IMG/VR virus record: IMGVR_UViG_3300042448_001394
Location: 1-41,232 of that record
Length of the DNA: 41,232 nucleotides
Reading direction: 5' to 3' (one strand)
Source of the DNA: a virus
The translations under genes were made by a program, and so were the position numbers. The notes beneath the pieces were generated by a model. The model searched no databases. It was not told the DNA's origin and saw nothing but the letters and a program-made list of their open reading frames with translations. Below, in pieces: positions 30,546 through 38,745 of this stretch (positions within the stretch are counted from its first letter, which is position 1; each line of letters starts with the position of its first letter).

Positions 30546-31067
30546 TTAGTTTTTTAAAATATCTTCTTTAATTATTTTACTTAAAATATTTTTATCAATC
30601 TGATATTCCTTTGATAATTTTTCAAGTAAACTTTCAAAAATATCTAATTCAGTTAATTTTAAAGCGTTAATATCCCCTTGATTACAGTATGGGTATTTTA
30701 AACATTTCTTTTTAATTTTAACAAACTTACCACCCTTATACAAAGGTTTTGCGGCACCTCTCCAATCTTTTTTACTTTGGGATTTTGCTAAGAATGATGG
30801 GCCTGAATATTGTCCAGCAGAAGACGCCCCTGTTGCTTCAGTTGCCTCAACTTTTTTAATGTCATCAGAATTTTCTTCTTCCATTTTACCCCCAAATAAA
30901 GGACTTTCAAAACCACCAGCACTTCCGGCACCAGTTGCTTCAGTATTTTCTTCTTTTTTTTCACTCAGTTCTTCTGAGAATTTATTGAAATCTCGAACTG
31001 AATCCGAATCTTTTGTCGTATAATTTGACTTAATCGCCTTCATTAAATTTTGTTTCAAGTTTTCCAT
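30546..31067 (-). CDS. Hypothetical phage protein with repeated EATGA motif
   Basis: A 173-residue protein from the ATG at 31067 (MENLKQNLMKAIKS). Two copies of a motif, TEATGAGSAGGFESPLF and TEATGASSAGQYSGPSF, lie about 40 residues apart. They are followed by KKDWRGAAKPLYKGGKFVKI and a C-terminal element, KKCLKYPYCNQGDINALKL, which recurs in aquatic phage proteins. A helical tail ends in ILKN. No function is known. Linear, repeated motifs suggest binding to another virion component. Confidence 0.7.
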   Translation of the reverse strand: MENLKQNLMKAIKSNYTTKDSDSVRDFNKFSEELSEKKEENTEATGAGSAGGFESPLFGGKMEEENSDDIKKVEATEATGASSAGQYSGPSFLAKSQSKKDWRGAAKPLYKGGKFVKIKKKCLKYPYCNQGDINALKLTELDIFESLLEKLSKEYQIDKNILSKIIKEDILKN

Positions 31068-31072
31068 TTCTA

Positions 31073-31315
31073 TTATCTTTTTAATTTTGTTTCCCAAGTA
31101 CTTCTATTCATCCACATATATTCATAGAAATCTCTGAATGATTTAACAACCAATTCTCTTATGTTTTTTTCTAATTTACCTCTTTCAATTTCTTTAGCAA
31201 TTAAATCTAACATTTTATTTTCAAATTGCTTAACAGTTTGTGAATCTAAAAAACTTTTAATTTCAGATTTAACAATTTTTTCAATTTCGTTTTTTTCAGT
31301 TTGGTTAAATGCCAT
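31073..31315 (-). CDS. Small hypothetical protein (80 aa)
   Basis: An 80-residue helical, charged protein from the ATG at 31315 (MAFNQTEKNEIEKIV). The C-terminal half contains LVVKSFRDFYEYMWMNRSTW. The layout is familiar from phages, but I cannot name a function. It lies 1 nt after the stop of the spanin-like gene and 5 nt before the next start. Confidence 0.65.
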   Translation of the reverse strand: MAFNQTEKNEIEKIVKSEIKSFLDSQTVKQFENKMLDLIAKEIERGKLEKNIRELVVKSFRDFYEYMWMNRSTWETKLKR

Positions 31316-31316
31316 T

Positions 31317-31739
31317 TTAAAAAGCAAGTATTAATAATAAAAGTGTTAATCCTCCACCCGCATAGGTTCCGACTTTCCACCATTTAGTTTTATCGTTATT
31401 GGTTTTAATCTCATCTTTTAAGTCATCAGTCATATTAACATATAAACCAATTTGTTTGTCTTTCTCACCAATAATAATTTGATTGTTTTTATCTTTTTCT
31501 TCTAAAATTTCAATTTTCTTATCTTTATCACCTTCCCTCTTTTCCAATAAAGAGATTTTAGAATATAATTGCTGGTTTTCTTCAATACAACCATCCAACC
31601 TAATCAAATCTTTAGCAATCTTTCTAGCTACTTCAGAACTGATAACAACCTTAGTAGTATCTTTACTTACCGTATTTGTCTGTGAAAAAATGTTGAAGGT
31701 CATCATTACCGAGATTATCAACAGAAGCAACTTTTTCAT
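31317..31739 (-). CDS. Putative lysis (spanin-like) protein with signal peptide and C-terminal anchor
   Basis: A 140-residue protein with a Sec signal peptide (MKKLLLLIISVMMTFNIFSQT), a long charged coiled coil (about 60-105) and a C-terminal transmembrane helix (GGGLTLLLLILAF). Its periplasmic coil and two membrane ends fit a spanin-like role in outer-membrane disruption. There is no lipobox cysteine, so it is not a classical o-spanin or u-spanin. The gene overlaps the preceding N-anchored coiled-coil gene by 77 nt in another frame, as nested spanin pairs do. The call is tentative. Confidence 0.5.
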   Translation of the reverse strand: MKKLLLLIISVMMTFNIFSQTNTVSKDTTKVVISSEVARKIAKDLIRLDGCIEENQQLYSKISLLEKREGDKDKKIEILEEKDKNNQIIIGEKDKQIGLYVNMTDDLKDEIKTNNDKTKWWKVGTYAGGGLTLLLLILAF

Positions 31740-32007
31740 TTGTTTTCTTTTTAATTACGTTTATGTTGTTATCAACCAATTGTATTTCTTGAGTTATTTC
31801 TAATATATTTGTATCAAGTTCCGCTAATTTATTATCCAATTCTTTATTTAAAATTGATACCGAGTCAATCTTTGTTTGGATACTATCAATTGACGTTTGA
31901 TATTTTTCAACATCAGTTTTAATTTGGTTTGTTGTAATAATATTGCACACAAACAAACCAATAATAATTAAAAATAAAATTCCAATTATATTATTCTTAT
32001 TGTTCAT
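31663..32007 (-). CDS. Putative i-spanin-like membrane coiled-coil protein
   Basis: A 114-residue protein from the ATG at 32007 (MNNKNNIIGILFLIII). One N-terminal transmembrane helix (about 7-24) is followed by a coiled coil (VEKYQTSIDSIQTKIDS; LAELDTNILEITQEIQ) and a tail, NDDLQHFFTDKYGK. This is the layout of an inner-membrane spanin. The start overlaps the gene before it by 11 nt, and the next, partner-like gene starts inside it. A structural role other than lysis cannot be excluded. Confidence 0.5.
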   Translation of the reverse strand: MNNKNNIIGILFLIIIGLFVCNIITTNQIKTDVEKYQTSIDSIQTKIDSVSILNKELDNKLAELDTNILEITQEIQLVDNNINVIKKKTNEKVASVDNLGNDDLQHFFTDKYGK

Positions 32008-32605
32008 TTGTATCAGGTTTTGTTTTCTTTCTACTAGCAATTATTTTAGCCCATTTAGATTTGAACTTCTCATAATAGGTTTTTAGTTTACTGATAGCCT
32101 CAGTAAAGTTCTCATCAACCTTTACCATATCACCACTAATATATAATCCGTTATTTTCACCAATAGTGAAATAGAATTCAATGTCAAAATCAACAATTTT
32201 ACCACTCCAATCAACGTTGTTTTGGTAAACATTTAATTGATTAAAGTTAACTAAATCTGACACTTCCGAAACAAATTCATCCATAGTTTCTTGGAAAGCT
32301 TTCTTATCATCAGTTGTTAATTCAACATCTTTTCTATCTTTTCCATGTATAGTTAAAATACCACCTGAAATTCTATAACCTTGTTCAATTTCATTTTTTT
32401 TCTCTTCATCATCTTGTATATCATCTTCAACTGCGGTTGGTACATTATACTTCGTAGCAATTGTATCAACTTCAGGTCGTTCAGATTGTTCAAACAAGTA
32501 AGTTTTTTTTATCTCTTGGATATGTTCTTTAACAATAGAATTATTGCTATTCACCAAATCTCTCATTTTTTTGATTTGGTCTTTAATGTCTTGGTTATCT
32601 CTCAT
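31997..32605 (-). CDS. Conserved phage protein of unknown function (202 aa)
   Basis: A 202-residue protein from the ATG at 32605 (32608 is an alternative). An N-terminal helix, an acidic linker, then a folded part with GYRISGGILTIHGKDRKD, FVSEVSDLVNFNQLNVYQNN, FDIEFYFTIGENNGLYI and LKTYYEKFKSKWAKIIA. I recognise this pattern as recurrent in aquatic phages but know of no function. It lies between the amidase and the spanin-like pair and overlaps both neighbours. Confidence 0.7.
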   Translation of the reverse strand: MRDNQDIKDQIKKMRDLVNSNNSIVKEHIQEIKKTYLFEQSERPEVDTIATKYNVPTAVEDDIQDDEEKKNEIEQGYRISGGILTIHGKDRKDVELTTDDKKAFQETMDEFVSEVSDLVNFNQLNVYQNNVDWSGKIVDFDIEFYFTIGENNGLYISGDMVKVDENFTEAISKLKTYYEKFKSKWAKIIASRKKTKPDTNEQ

Positions 32606-33197
32606 CATTTTCTATTAAATTTTTAAATTTTTCATAATCAAATGCCGGACTTATATCAGTATATCTACTATTATAATTACTTCTACATACAATACCGTTG
32701 AATAATTTAACACCATCAACTTTTGTATTATGTCCAATAAACTTGTTATCTATTGAAAACTTTACAAGTAATTTTTTTGAGAGTTCAATTAGTGAATTTA
32801 ATTGTTCTTCACTATATGGTTCCCAATATATTTTATCCTTCCATTTTTTTTGAAAAATAGATTTACTATAAATATCTCCAATCCAATTAGAATACGATAA
32901 ACCTAATGGTGTTTTTTGTAACCATCCAAGATTTTCTAAACAAATTATTATAGAATTTCGATTTACCTCTTGGTCGTCAAAATAGTTAGTATAACTATCA
33001 TCTGAAATTAGATTTAAAATATTCCCTTCTTTTGTTATAAAATAGTTTGGTATTTTATCGTAAGAACCATTTTTACGATATTTTAATGAATTAAGAAAAT
33101 TTTCAGCAGGACGAAAACTATGACAAAGGATTATTTGTTTTTTTTTCTTATTTTTTTCAAATTTAGGAAACTTTCCATATTTTTTAATATTAAGCAT
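32595..33197 (-). CDS. N-acetylmuramoyl-L-alanine amidase (endolysin)
   Basis: A 200-residue protein of the amidase_2/PGRP fold. Likely zinc ligands are His26 (ILCHSF), His156 (FIGHNT) and Asp181 or a nearby residue in DISPAFDYEKF, the phage counterpart of the family's DPGPAFDW. PNYFITKEGNILNLI and SIIICLENLGW are the conserved strands. It would cut the bond between muramic acid and L-alanine in host peptidoglycan. No signal peptide is visible, so it needs a holin or equivalent. It overlaps both neighbours in the lysis region. Confidence 0.8.
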   Translation of the reverse strand: MLNIKKYGKFPKFEKNKKKKQIILCHSFRPAENFLNSLKYRKNGSYDKIPNYFITKEGNILNLISDDSYTNYFDDQEVNRNSIIICLENLGWLQKTPLGLSYSNWIGDIYSKSIFQKKWKDKIYWEPYSEEQLNSLIELSKKLLVKFSIDNKFIGHNTKVDGVKLFNGIVCRSNYNSRYTDISPAFDYEKFKNLIENDER

Positions 33198-34131
33198 CCC
33201 TTTTTCTGTAGTTTAAAACCTTGTAATCTTCACCTGTTTCGGTGAGTATATCATTTTTTTTTTCAACCTCCTCAGGTTGTATATCTTCCTCTTTTTTAAG
33301 TAATCCCATGTAAACAGTATTGTCATACTGACTTTCTTCAGTAATCGGTTTAACTTCTTCCACAGATTCCTCAACAATGTCTTCAGTTATTACCTCATTG
33401 TTATCATTAATATTTTCTTCAACAATTTCAGTATACCCATTTAAAACTTCTTCAATTTTACGTAAATCTTCTTCTGACGGAGTGTAAGGTTTATGTTCAA
33501 CATCTAATTTAACAGGATGATTATTTTGTAATATTTTTTCTAACTTTTCCAAATCTTCATTAGAAGGTGTCCACTTTTCTTTTTCTTTTTCTTCAACCTG
33601 TAATTCAATAATTTTTTGAATGTCCTCCTCAGTTAAATCTGTTTTATCATCTTCAACTACTTCTTTATTCTTTTCAGTAAACTTAACCAACATGTGGGCA
33701 AATGTAAGAGAGATGATTGGTAGTAATCCGCCAGTTAAAAACGCAAGTACCGTCTTGTGAGTATTTAAATCAGTCTTCTCAATACCCATATTCTCAAGTA
33801 ATCCACCAACCATTGAAATCCAATCTTGGAATGTCTGTGATGTTTCATCAATGTATGTAAATGAGAAGAATATGTTTCCCAACATTTGAATAAATGTTAC
33901 GATAATAAATGGGAAATAAACAAATCTACCCATGTTAACTGACACAGCTGCCAAGGCTGATAATGCTGCAATTTCAATACCTACTGAAAGATATATAGCC
34001 CAAGTAAAAGGATTAGATAAACCATAAAAACTCGTAACGTGTGATATTGACACAAACGCTACGAGTAGTATTGGAATAACAAAGGCTAAAGAAATTATGT
34101 TTGTTAAATTTCTACTAAACCAATTTTTCAT
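33190..34131 (-). CDS. Polytopic membrane protein with acidic tail
   Basis: A 313-residue protein. The first ~165 residues hold four hydrophobic helices (about 12-33, 42-64, 70-92, 127-147). The remaining half is cytoplasmic-like and acidic, with two copies of TPSNEDLEKLEKIL / TPSEEDLRKIEEVL. No family with known function was recognised. Position directly before the amidase gene, with a 4-nt ATGA overlap from the gene ahead, makes a holin or lysis-control role conceivable, but its length and tail are unlike known holins. Confidence 0.7.
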   Translation of the reverse strand: MKNWFSRNLTNIISLAFVIPILLVAFVSISHVTSFYGLSNPFTWAIYLSVGIEIAALSALAAVSVNMGRFVYFPFIIVTFIQMLGNIFFSFTYIDETSQTFQDWISMVGGLLENMGIEKTDLNTHKTVLAFLTGGLLPIISLTFAHMLVKFTEKNKEVVEDDKTDLTEEDIQKIIELQVEEKEKEKWTPSNEDLEKLEKILQNNHPVKLDVEHKPYTPSEEDLRKIEEVLNGYTEIVEENINDNNEVITEDIVEESVEEVKPITEESQYDNTVYMGLLKKEEDIQPEEVEKKNDILTETGEDYKVLNYRKRDA

Positions 34132-34406
34132 TGTCCCAACTCATTCTTGTAATGGTTTATGGGCATATGGTTCTTATCCGACAATTCTTCAATTTCTAAA
34201 GTCTTCCAACTTGGAGTTTCTTTAATGATAGTAATTAGTTTATCTTGAGATACTACGATAGTACTTAAAGAGTCAACTTTCTTTGTTAATAACTCAACCT
34301 GTTTTTCAGTCGTTTTAACTTGGGTTGAGGTTCCACATCCTTTAAAGAAGGATAATAATACGATTACCAAAATCGCGGGAATAAAGTATTTCTGTAATTT
34401 TTCCAT
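34128..34406 (-). CDS. Small membrane-anchored coiled-coil protein
   Basis: A 92-residue protein. One N-terminal hydrophobic helix (FIPAILVIVLLSFF) is followed by KGCG, a coiled coil (KTTEKQVELLTKKVDSL) and KETPSWKTLEIEELSDKNHM, a tail I recognise from other Bacteroidota phages. The Cys after the hydrophobic stretch is not in a good lipobox, so lipidation is doubtful. It heads the lysis-region operon and could be another spanin-like component. Confidence 0.65.
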   Translation of the reverse strand: MEKLQKYFIPAILVIVLLSFFKGCGTSTQVKTTEKQVELLTKKVDSLSTIVVSQDKLITIIKETPSWKTLEIEELSDKNHMPINHYKNELGQ

Positions 34407-34456
34407 AATGTTTTTTTATCTAATTTAAAATTAAATTTATAACAATAAATAGTTGA

Positions 34457-35257
34457 TTACATATAATCGAACAAGGTAACACTCTCATTACGTAACTTAC
34501 GAAGAGCTTTTTCTTTGATTTGTCTAACTCTTTCTTTAGTTAAACTGAAATCTGAACCTATATCTTCAAGTGTTCTTGGGGTACCTGAGATACCATAGTA
34601 GTCTTCAATAATCTGTCTTTCACGTTCATCCAAAATATTCATGATGTTGAATAATCCGTCTTTAAGTTGTTCTCCATTATTGAATACCTCATCAGGCATA
34701 TCACTGTCTTTGTTTACAATCAAATCAATCAGTGTATCACCATCTTCATTAATCTGAGTTTGTAGGTTAATTGTTGATGGTAGATTAGCAAATCGGTCAT
34801 CAATTCTCTCACCTGTCTTGTCTGTTCGTTTCTTCTCTTTATATAGGTCTTGAATAACATTCACAGGGATACGGATTGTTCTTGAGTGTTCGTTCAAAGA
34901 CTGTAGAATAGATTGTCTAATCCACCACACTGCGTATGATATAAAACGAAGGTTCTTTGTCCAATCAAAACTTTGAATAGCTTTCATAAGTCCGATATTC
35001 CCTTCCGCAACTAAATCACTGAAATCAACACCTTGTCCCTGATACTGTTTAGCAACAGTGATGACAAATCGTAGGTTACCCTCTAACAATTCTTTACAAA
35101 TACGTGCCTTTTCACTATCAGATGTTTCGGGGGTTTGCATCTTAGCCGACAGTTCCCTTTCTCTTTCAGGAGTCATTACCTTAATACGTCTAAGTTCTTT
35201 AAGGTAGATTTGTACTTCGTCTTGATTAATCGGGATAACTTGGTTTTTTTCCATCAT
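34457..35257 (-). CDS. Sigma-70 family RNA polymerase sigma factor
   Basis: A 266-residue sigma factor with regions 1.2, 2, 3 and 4 but no region 1.1. Region 2 is strongly conserved (DLVAEGNIGLMKAIQSFDW; RFISYAVWWIRQSILQSL). Region 4 is the helix-turn-helix RTLEDIGSDFSLTKERVRQI. Size and layout match the short primary sigma of Bacteroidota. T4 gp55 is far more divergent. The product should bind host core polymerase and redirect it. The start overlaps the previous gene by 4 nt (ATGA). Confidence 0.95.
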   Translation of the reverse strand: MMEKNQVIPINQDEVQIYLKELRRIKVMTPERERELSAKMQTPETSDSEKARICKELLEGNLRFVITVAKQYQGQGVDFSDLVAEGNIGLMKAIQSFDWTKNLRFISYAVWWIRQSILQSLNEHSRTIRIPVNVIQDLYKEKKRTDKTGERIDDRFANLPSTINLQTQINEDGDTLIDLIVNKDSDMPDEVFNNGEQLKDGLFNIMNILDERERQIIEDYYGISGTPRTLEDIGSDFSLTKERVRQIKEKALRKLRNESVTLFDYM

Positions 35258-35808
35258 ATTATTTGTTTTGAGTAAATTTCTAATTGTTTTAACTGAATTT
35301 CTGACAAACTATCTATACCTTTTTCTTTTATCTTATCCAATAAATCATTAAGTGTCATAACTGGTACATCTTGAATAACTTCTTCATTAAGAATTTTAAG
35401 AATATCATCAAAAGGACTACCCCTGTGAATATGTATACCCTTTAAAAATTCAGGAACTCCTGTATTATCACTTACGTATCTAGTCTGATTTAATTCTTCA
35501 TTTTCTGTCAAAATGTCAGTGTTTTCAAACAAATGTTTTTTAATATCTTCGTCCATAGAATATATCATGTCAGATTCAATAGGGAAAACAAAATACATTG
35601 CCGTTAATTTAACAATATTTTTTTTCATATAGTCGTCTATATCTTCCCAATCCAACTTCGTGCCAAATGTTATTATGACACCACTGTCTCCATGTTGGAA
35701 TTTTATATCACCTTTTGATATTTGTGATACCGTTTCAGTTAAAAGGTTTAAAGCCTGTGGGTTTTCTTTATATTCCCCGAATGCAAATAATATATAATTC
35801 ATAATCAT
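35254..35808 (-). CDS. Hypothetical phage protein (184 aa)
   Basis: About 184 residues from the ATG at 35808 (MIMNYILF; 35802 is an alternative). A start at 35829 would lie inside the promoter. The N-terminal domain is alpha/beta (GDSGVIITFGTKLDW), and the C-terminus, TLNDLLDKIKEKGIDSLSEI, is a helical hairpin seen in several phage and Bacteroidota proteins. Function is unknown. It is cotranscribed with the sigma factor from the promoter at 35816-35823. Confidence 0.7.
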   Translation of the reverse strand: MIMNYILFAFGEYKENPQALNLLTETVSQISKGDIKFQHGDSGVIITFGTKLDWEDIDDYMKKNIVKLTAMYFVFPIESDMIYSMDEDIKKHLFENTDILTENEELNQTRYVSDNTGVPEFLKGIHIHRGSPFDDILKILNEEVIQDVPVMTLNDLLDKIKEKGIDSLSEIQLKQLEIYSKQII

Positions 35809-35815
35809 AGTCTTA

Positions 35816-35823
35816 CAAAGATA
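35816..35823 (-). promoter_or_regulatory. Bacteroidota-type promoter, -7 box
   Basis: On the minus strand TATCTTTG matches TAnnTTTG, with TTTG exactly 19 bp upstream as -33 box. It drives the hypothetical protein and the sigma factor, so the sigma gene is probably read by host polymerase first. Confidence 0.75.
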
Positions 35824-35847
35824 ATACAATTTTTTAATTTACCAAAC

Positions 35848-38175
35848 TTAATGTGAAACTTTAGAAATGTTGTCAGTTTTCGTAATCTTGATAATGTTAT
35901 CAGACCAGTTTGAAATCATAGGGTTGTGAGTAATAACAAGTATGTTTTCAAAGTATTCTTTAATCTTAATAAAGAACTCATAAACCATTTCCAAGTTATC
36001 ATTAGAAATCTTACCGAACACCTCATCAAATACTGTAATATTTGGTTTAGGTAATGAACACACTTTAGCCATCACCGCTCTTAGTGCCAGTGAAGCAATT
36101 GTCTTCTCATATCCCGAACCTGAAGTCATTAACTTTTCAATTTGAGTATTATTGTCTATCATCCAAAATTCTACCTCATTCTTTTCACTAATACGAATTT
36201 CCAATCTGAAGTAACAAGAATCCTGTAATAGTCGTTGAAGTTCGGAGTTAATCAAAGGCATCATACTCTTCATAATTCTTTTTGAGATACCGTTCTTGCC
36301 AAACAACTCTAAATAAACTTTATACTTAACTTCCTTTTGTTGTTCCTCAGAAATTTTAATAATTAAGTTGTTATTAGAATTAATCTTTTCAAGATTATTA
36401 GTTATCTTAAATCTTGAATTGGTCACTTCCTGTTGGACAAGTTGTTCCTCTCGTTTTAAATCTTCCAATCGTAAGTTAGCCTTAATGATTTGACTTTCAA
36501 TTTGTTCGTTAGATTTGATTACATCTTGTACATCATCATATCTTTTTAACTTATCTAACAAACTTTCTTTCTTCAATTCAAAGTTTTCAATTGTTGCTTG
36601 GTATTTTTCATAGACAAGTTTGTTTCTTTCGTACTCGTCAAAGTCTTTTTTAAGTTTAACAAAACCTTGTTCTTTGTCCGATAATTCTTGTATTAACCCC
36701 TCAATCTTGGTTTTTTGCCCGATAAGTCCGTCAAGTTCCGCAATTCTTGATTGTGTAATTGTTGCGTTCATAAGTTCAATGCCACAATGTTCACACTTAA
36801 TTCCACCACTTACTGAACTCTTTAATTTTTGGATGGATGATATGTTAGTATCTAACTCAACCTTTTGTTTGTAAGTCTTTTGGTACTCTTCCTTAACCTT
36901 ATCATGTTCATTTTCATAATAAAACTCTGAAGGTTCAACAATCTTAACACCATCTCTTAACTGAACATTCTGTTTGATTTGGTGTTCAAAGTTTCCCACT
37001 TCTTTCTTTGTATTGTCAGGATTAAGTAATGAAATTTCTCTATCAACAACAACCTTTGATTTTAAAAGGTTATCACGATATTCTTGTCCTTTAACAATCC
37101 TACCCTTAACATCTTCAATTTTAACTTCACTTTCTACAATATTCTTATCAAACTCTTGGTTTTTAACCAATAGTTCTTCGTTCTCATTCTTCAATGTTTC
37201 AGTATTGTAAATGTTTGAAATCATTGACTTGGAGAACTCTGAATAGATTTCTTTACCAGTCTCTTCTTTTCTTTTAAGAAAATCTAAACCTAAAAATCTT
37301 GATAAGACTTGTCCACGAGCTGTTGGTTTTGCTTCCAACAAGTCCTCAAGGTTAGTACCAGTGGTTAATATCGTCATCAAGAAGTCTTCATAACTTCCAA
37401 TTGATGTCTTAATAAACTTTTCAGTTTCACGTCGTTGTTCACCTGTAAATTTAACCAATGAACCATCAGGAAACTTCTTAAAGAAGTCTAATTCTGTTTT
37501 AACATTCCAATCACCTGACTTAGATTTCTTACGTTCAAGTTCACGAACAATAATGTAATCTTCACCATCAATAACAATTTCCCCTCTAACAGATACTTTA
37601 TCTTTGTCAGAATATCTGTTAAATATTTCTTCAGCTTTGTTTGTCTTTGTTGTTGTATTAAAAAACAAGAACATCAACAAATCCACAGACAACACAGTTT
37701 TACCTCCAAAGTTAGGTGGGTCTGATTCAATTACAGTAATCCCACCCAACTTTTCAAAGTTTATATGTTGGTTTTCACCATAAGATAGAAAGTTAGAAAA
37801 CTCAATCTTCTTAATATACCACTTCTTAAATGAAGCAATCTCATCTTGTTCGGCAATCATCTTATTATTTACCGCTGAGTCAATCTTCAGTATATCTTCG
37901 TAAAGGTTTTCTTGGGATTTAGATTGAAGGATGGACTTAATCAAATCGTGTTGATAGTTCTCGTCCATAATGTTGATAGTAACATCAACATTGTCTTGTA
38001 CCTCTTCTGTTTTCTTTAACTTGGTAATAACATTTACGCTTGTAGTTGAATACTTTTTTTGAAAGTACGCTTTCACACTTTTTAACTTTTCTTGTGTAAA
38101 ATTCTCTGGGGTATCTTCCCATACTACTTGTACGTAAGGATTTTCAAGTTTTGAAAAATCTAAATCTTTTATCAT
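35848..38175 (-). CDS. Recombination endonuclease subunit, SbcC/Rad50-like (T4 gp46 type)
   Basis: A 775-residue SMC-like ATPase from the ATG at 38175 (MIKDLDFSKLENPYVQ); 38217 is possible. The P-loop is seen as PNFGGKT (about 155-160), a degenerate Walker A. Coiled coils flank a zinc hook, KCEHCGIEL. The C-terminal lobe has TSGSGYEKTIASLALRA (signature) and NITVFDEVFG (Walker B). With the Mre11-like gene nearby it forms the nuclease that resects DNA ends for recombination-dependent replication. It is separated from that partner by three small genes. Confidence 0.9.
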   Translation of the reverse strand: MIKDLDFSKLENPYVQVVWEDTPENFTQEKLKSVKAYFQKKYSTTSVNVITKLKKTEEVQDNVDVTINIMDENYQHDLIKSILQSKSQENLYEDILKIDSAVNNKMIAEQDEIASFKKWYIKKIEFSNFLSYGENQHINFEKLGGITVIESDPPNFGGKTVLSVDLLMFLFFNTTTKTNKAEEIFNRYSDKDKVSVRGEIVIDGEDYIIVRELERKKSKSGDWNVKTELDFFKKFPDGSLVKFTGEQRRETEKFIKTSIGSYEDFLMTILTTGTNLEDLLEAKPTARGQVLSRFLGLDFLKRKEETGKEIYSEFSKSMISNIYNTETLKNENEELLVKNQEFDKNIVESEVKIEDVKGRIVKGQEYRDNLLKSKVVVDREISLLNPDNTKKEVGNFEHQIKQNVQLRDGVKIVEPSEFYYENEHDKVKEEYQKTYKQKVELDTNISSIQKLKSSVSGGIKCEHCGIELMNATITQSRIAELDGLIGQKTKIEGLIQELSDKEQGFVKLKKDFDEYERNKLVYEKYQATIENFELKKESLLDKLKRYDDVQDVIKSNEQIESQIIKANLRLEDLKREEQLVQQEVTNSRFKITNNLEKINSNNNLIIKISEEQQKEVKYKVYLELFGKNGISKRIMKSMMPLINSELQRLLQDSCYFRLEIRISEKNEVEFWMIDNNTQIEKLMTSGSGYEKTIASLALRAVMAKVCSLPKPNITVFDEVFGKISNDNLEMVYEFFIKIKEYFENILVITHNPMISNWSDNIIKITKTDNISKVSH

Positions 38176-38191
38176 TCTAACTTTTGTGAAA

Positions 38192-38374
38192 TTAATTTGC
38201 GGGCTGAACAGGTTCATTTGTTTCTACTTCTTCTGTCTTTTCAGAAGCTGTTTGTCTCATCTTTTCAAACAAATCTGACATTGTTCTTTGGTAGCGTCTT
38301 TCAGCATGAGCGTTTTTTAATTTCCACGCAGCAACCTTCTGCTTGTGGTTTGGTCTTAATCTTGACTTTGGCAT
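38192..38374 (-). CDS. Small basic phage protein (60 aa)
   Basis: A 60-residue protein with a basic head (MPKSRLRPNHKQKVAAWKLK) and an acidic tail (EKTEEVETNEPVQPAN). I recognise similar MPKSR-type small proteins from T4-like aquatic phages beside gp46/gp47; no function is assigned. Confidence 0.7.
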   Translation of the reverse strand: MPKSRLRPNHKQKVAAWKLKNAHAERRYQRTMSDLFEKMRQTASEKTEEVETNEPVQPAN

Positions 38375-38394
38375 ATATTTATTTGGTTTTTAAA

Positions 38395-38745
38395 TTAATC
38401 TATTTTAGCTGGTCGGTTTACTTCAAACCATTCAATGAAAGCGTTGATTGCCCATACCGCTCCTGACGCGAATAACCCATCAAAGAACCATGAAATGTAT
38501 GGACTTGTTCCGAAAAACTGATAAGTCGGTGAGAATAAAACTGTTCCTAAGAAGAACCCTATCCAAGTGGAACAACACATCATACAGGATAAAATACCTG
38601 AAATGAAATTGAATGTGTTTGAAAAAATTAAATCGGAGTTTCCATAAGCTTTGATGAAATCTCTCATTCCTTTGAAGATGGTTCCATAAACCATAATTGT
38701 TGAAAACCCGTAGGCTAAAATCATAAATAATACTAACTGTGTCAT
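38395..38745 (-). CDS. Membrane protein (116 aa)
   Basis: A 116-residue protein with about three hydrophobic helices (residues 2-24, 44-70, 82-102), a Cys-Met-Met-Cys-Cys cluster and the tail EWFEVNRPAKID. No function is known. It overlaps the next gene upstream by 4 nt (ATGA) and lies inside the recombination operon. Confidence 0.7.
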   Translation of the reverse strand: MTQLVLFMILAYGFSTIMVYGTIFKGMRDFIKAYGNSDLIFSNTFNFISGILSCMMCCSTWIGFFLGTVLFSPTYQFFGTSPYISWFFDGLFASGAVWAINAFIEWFEVNRPAKID

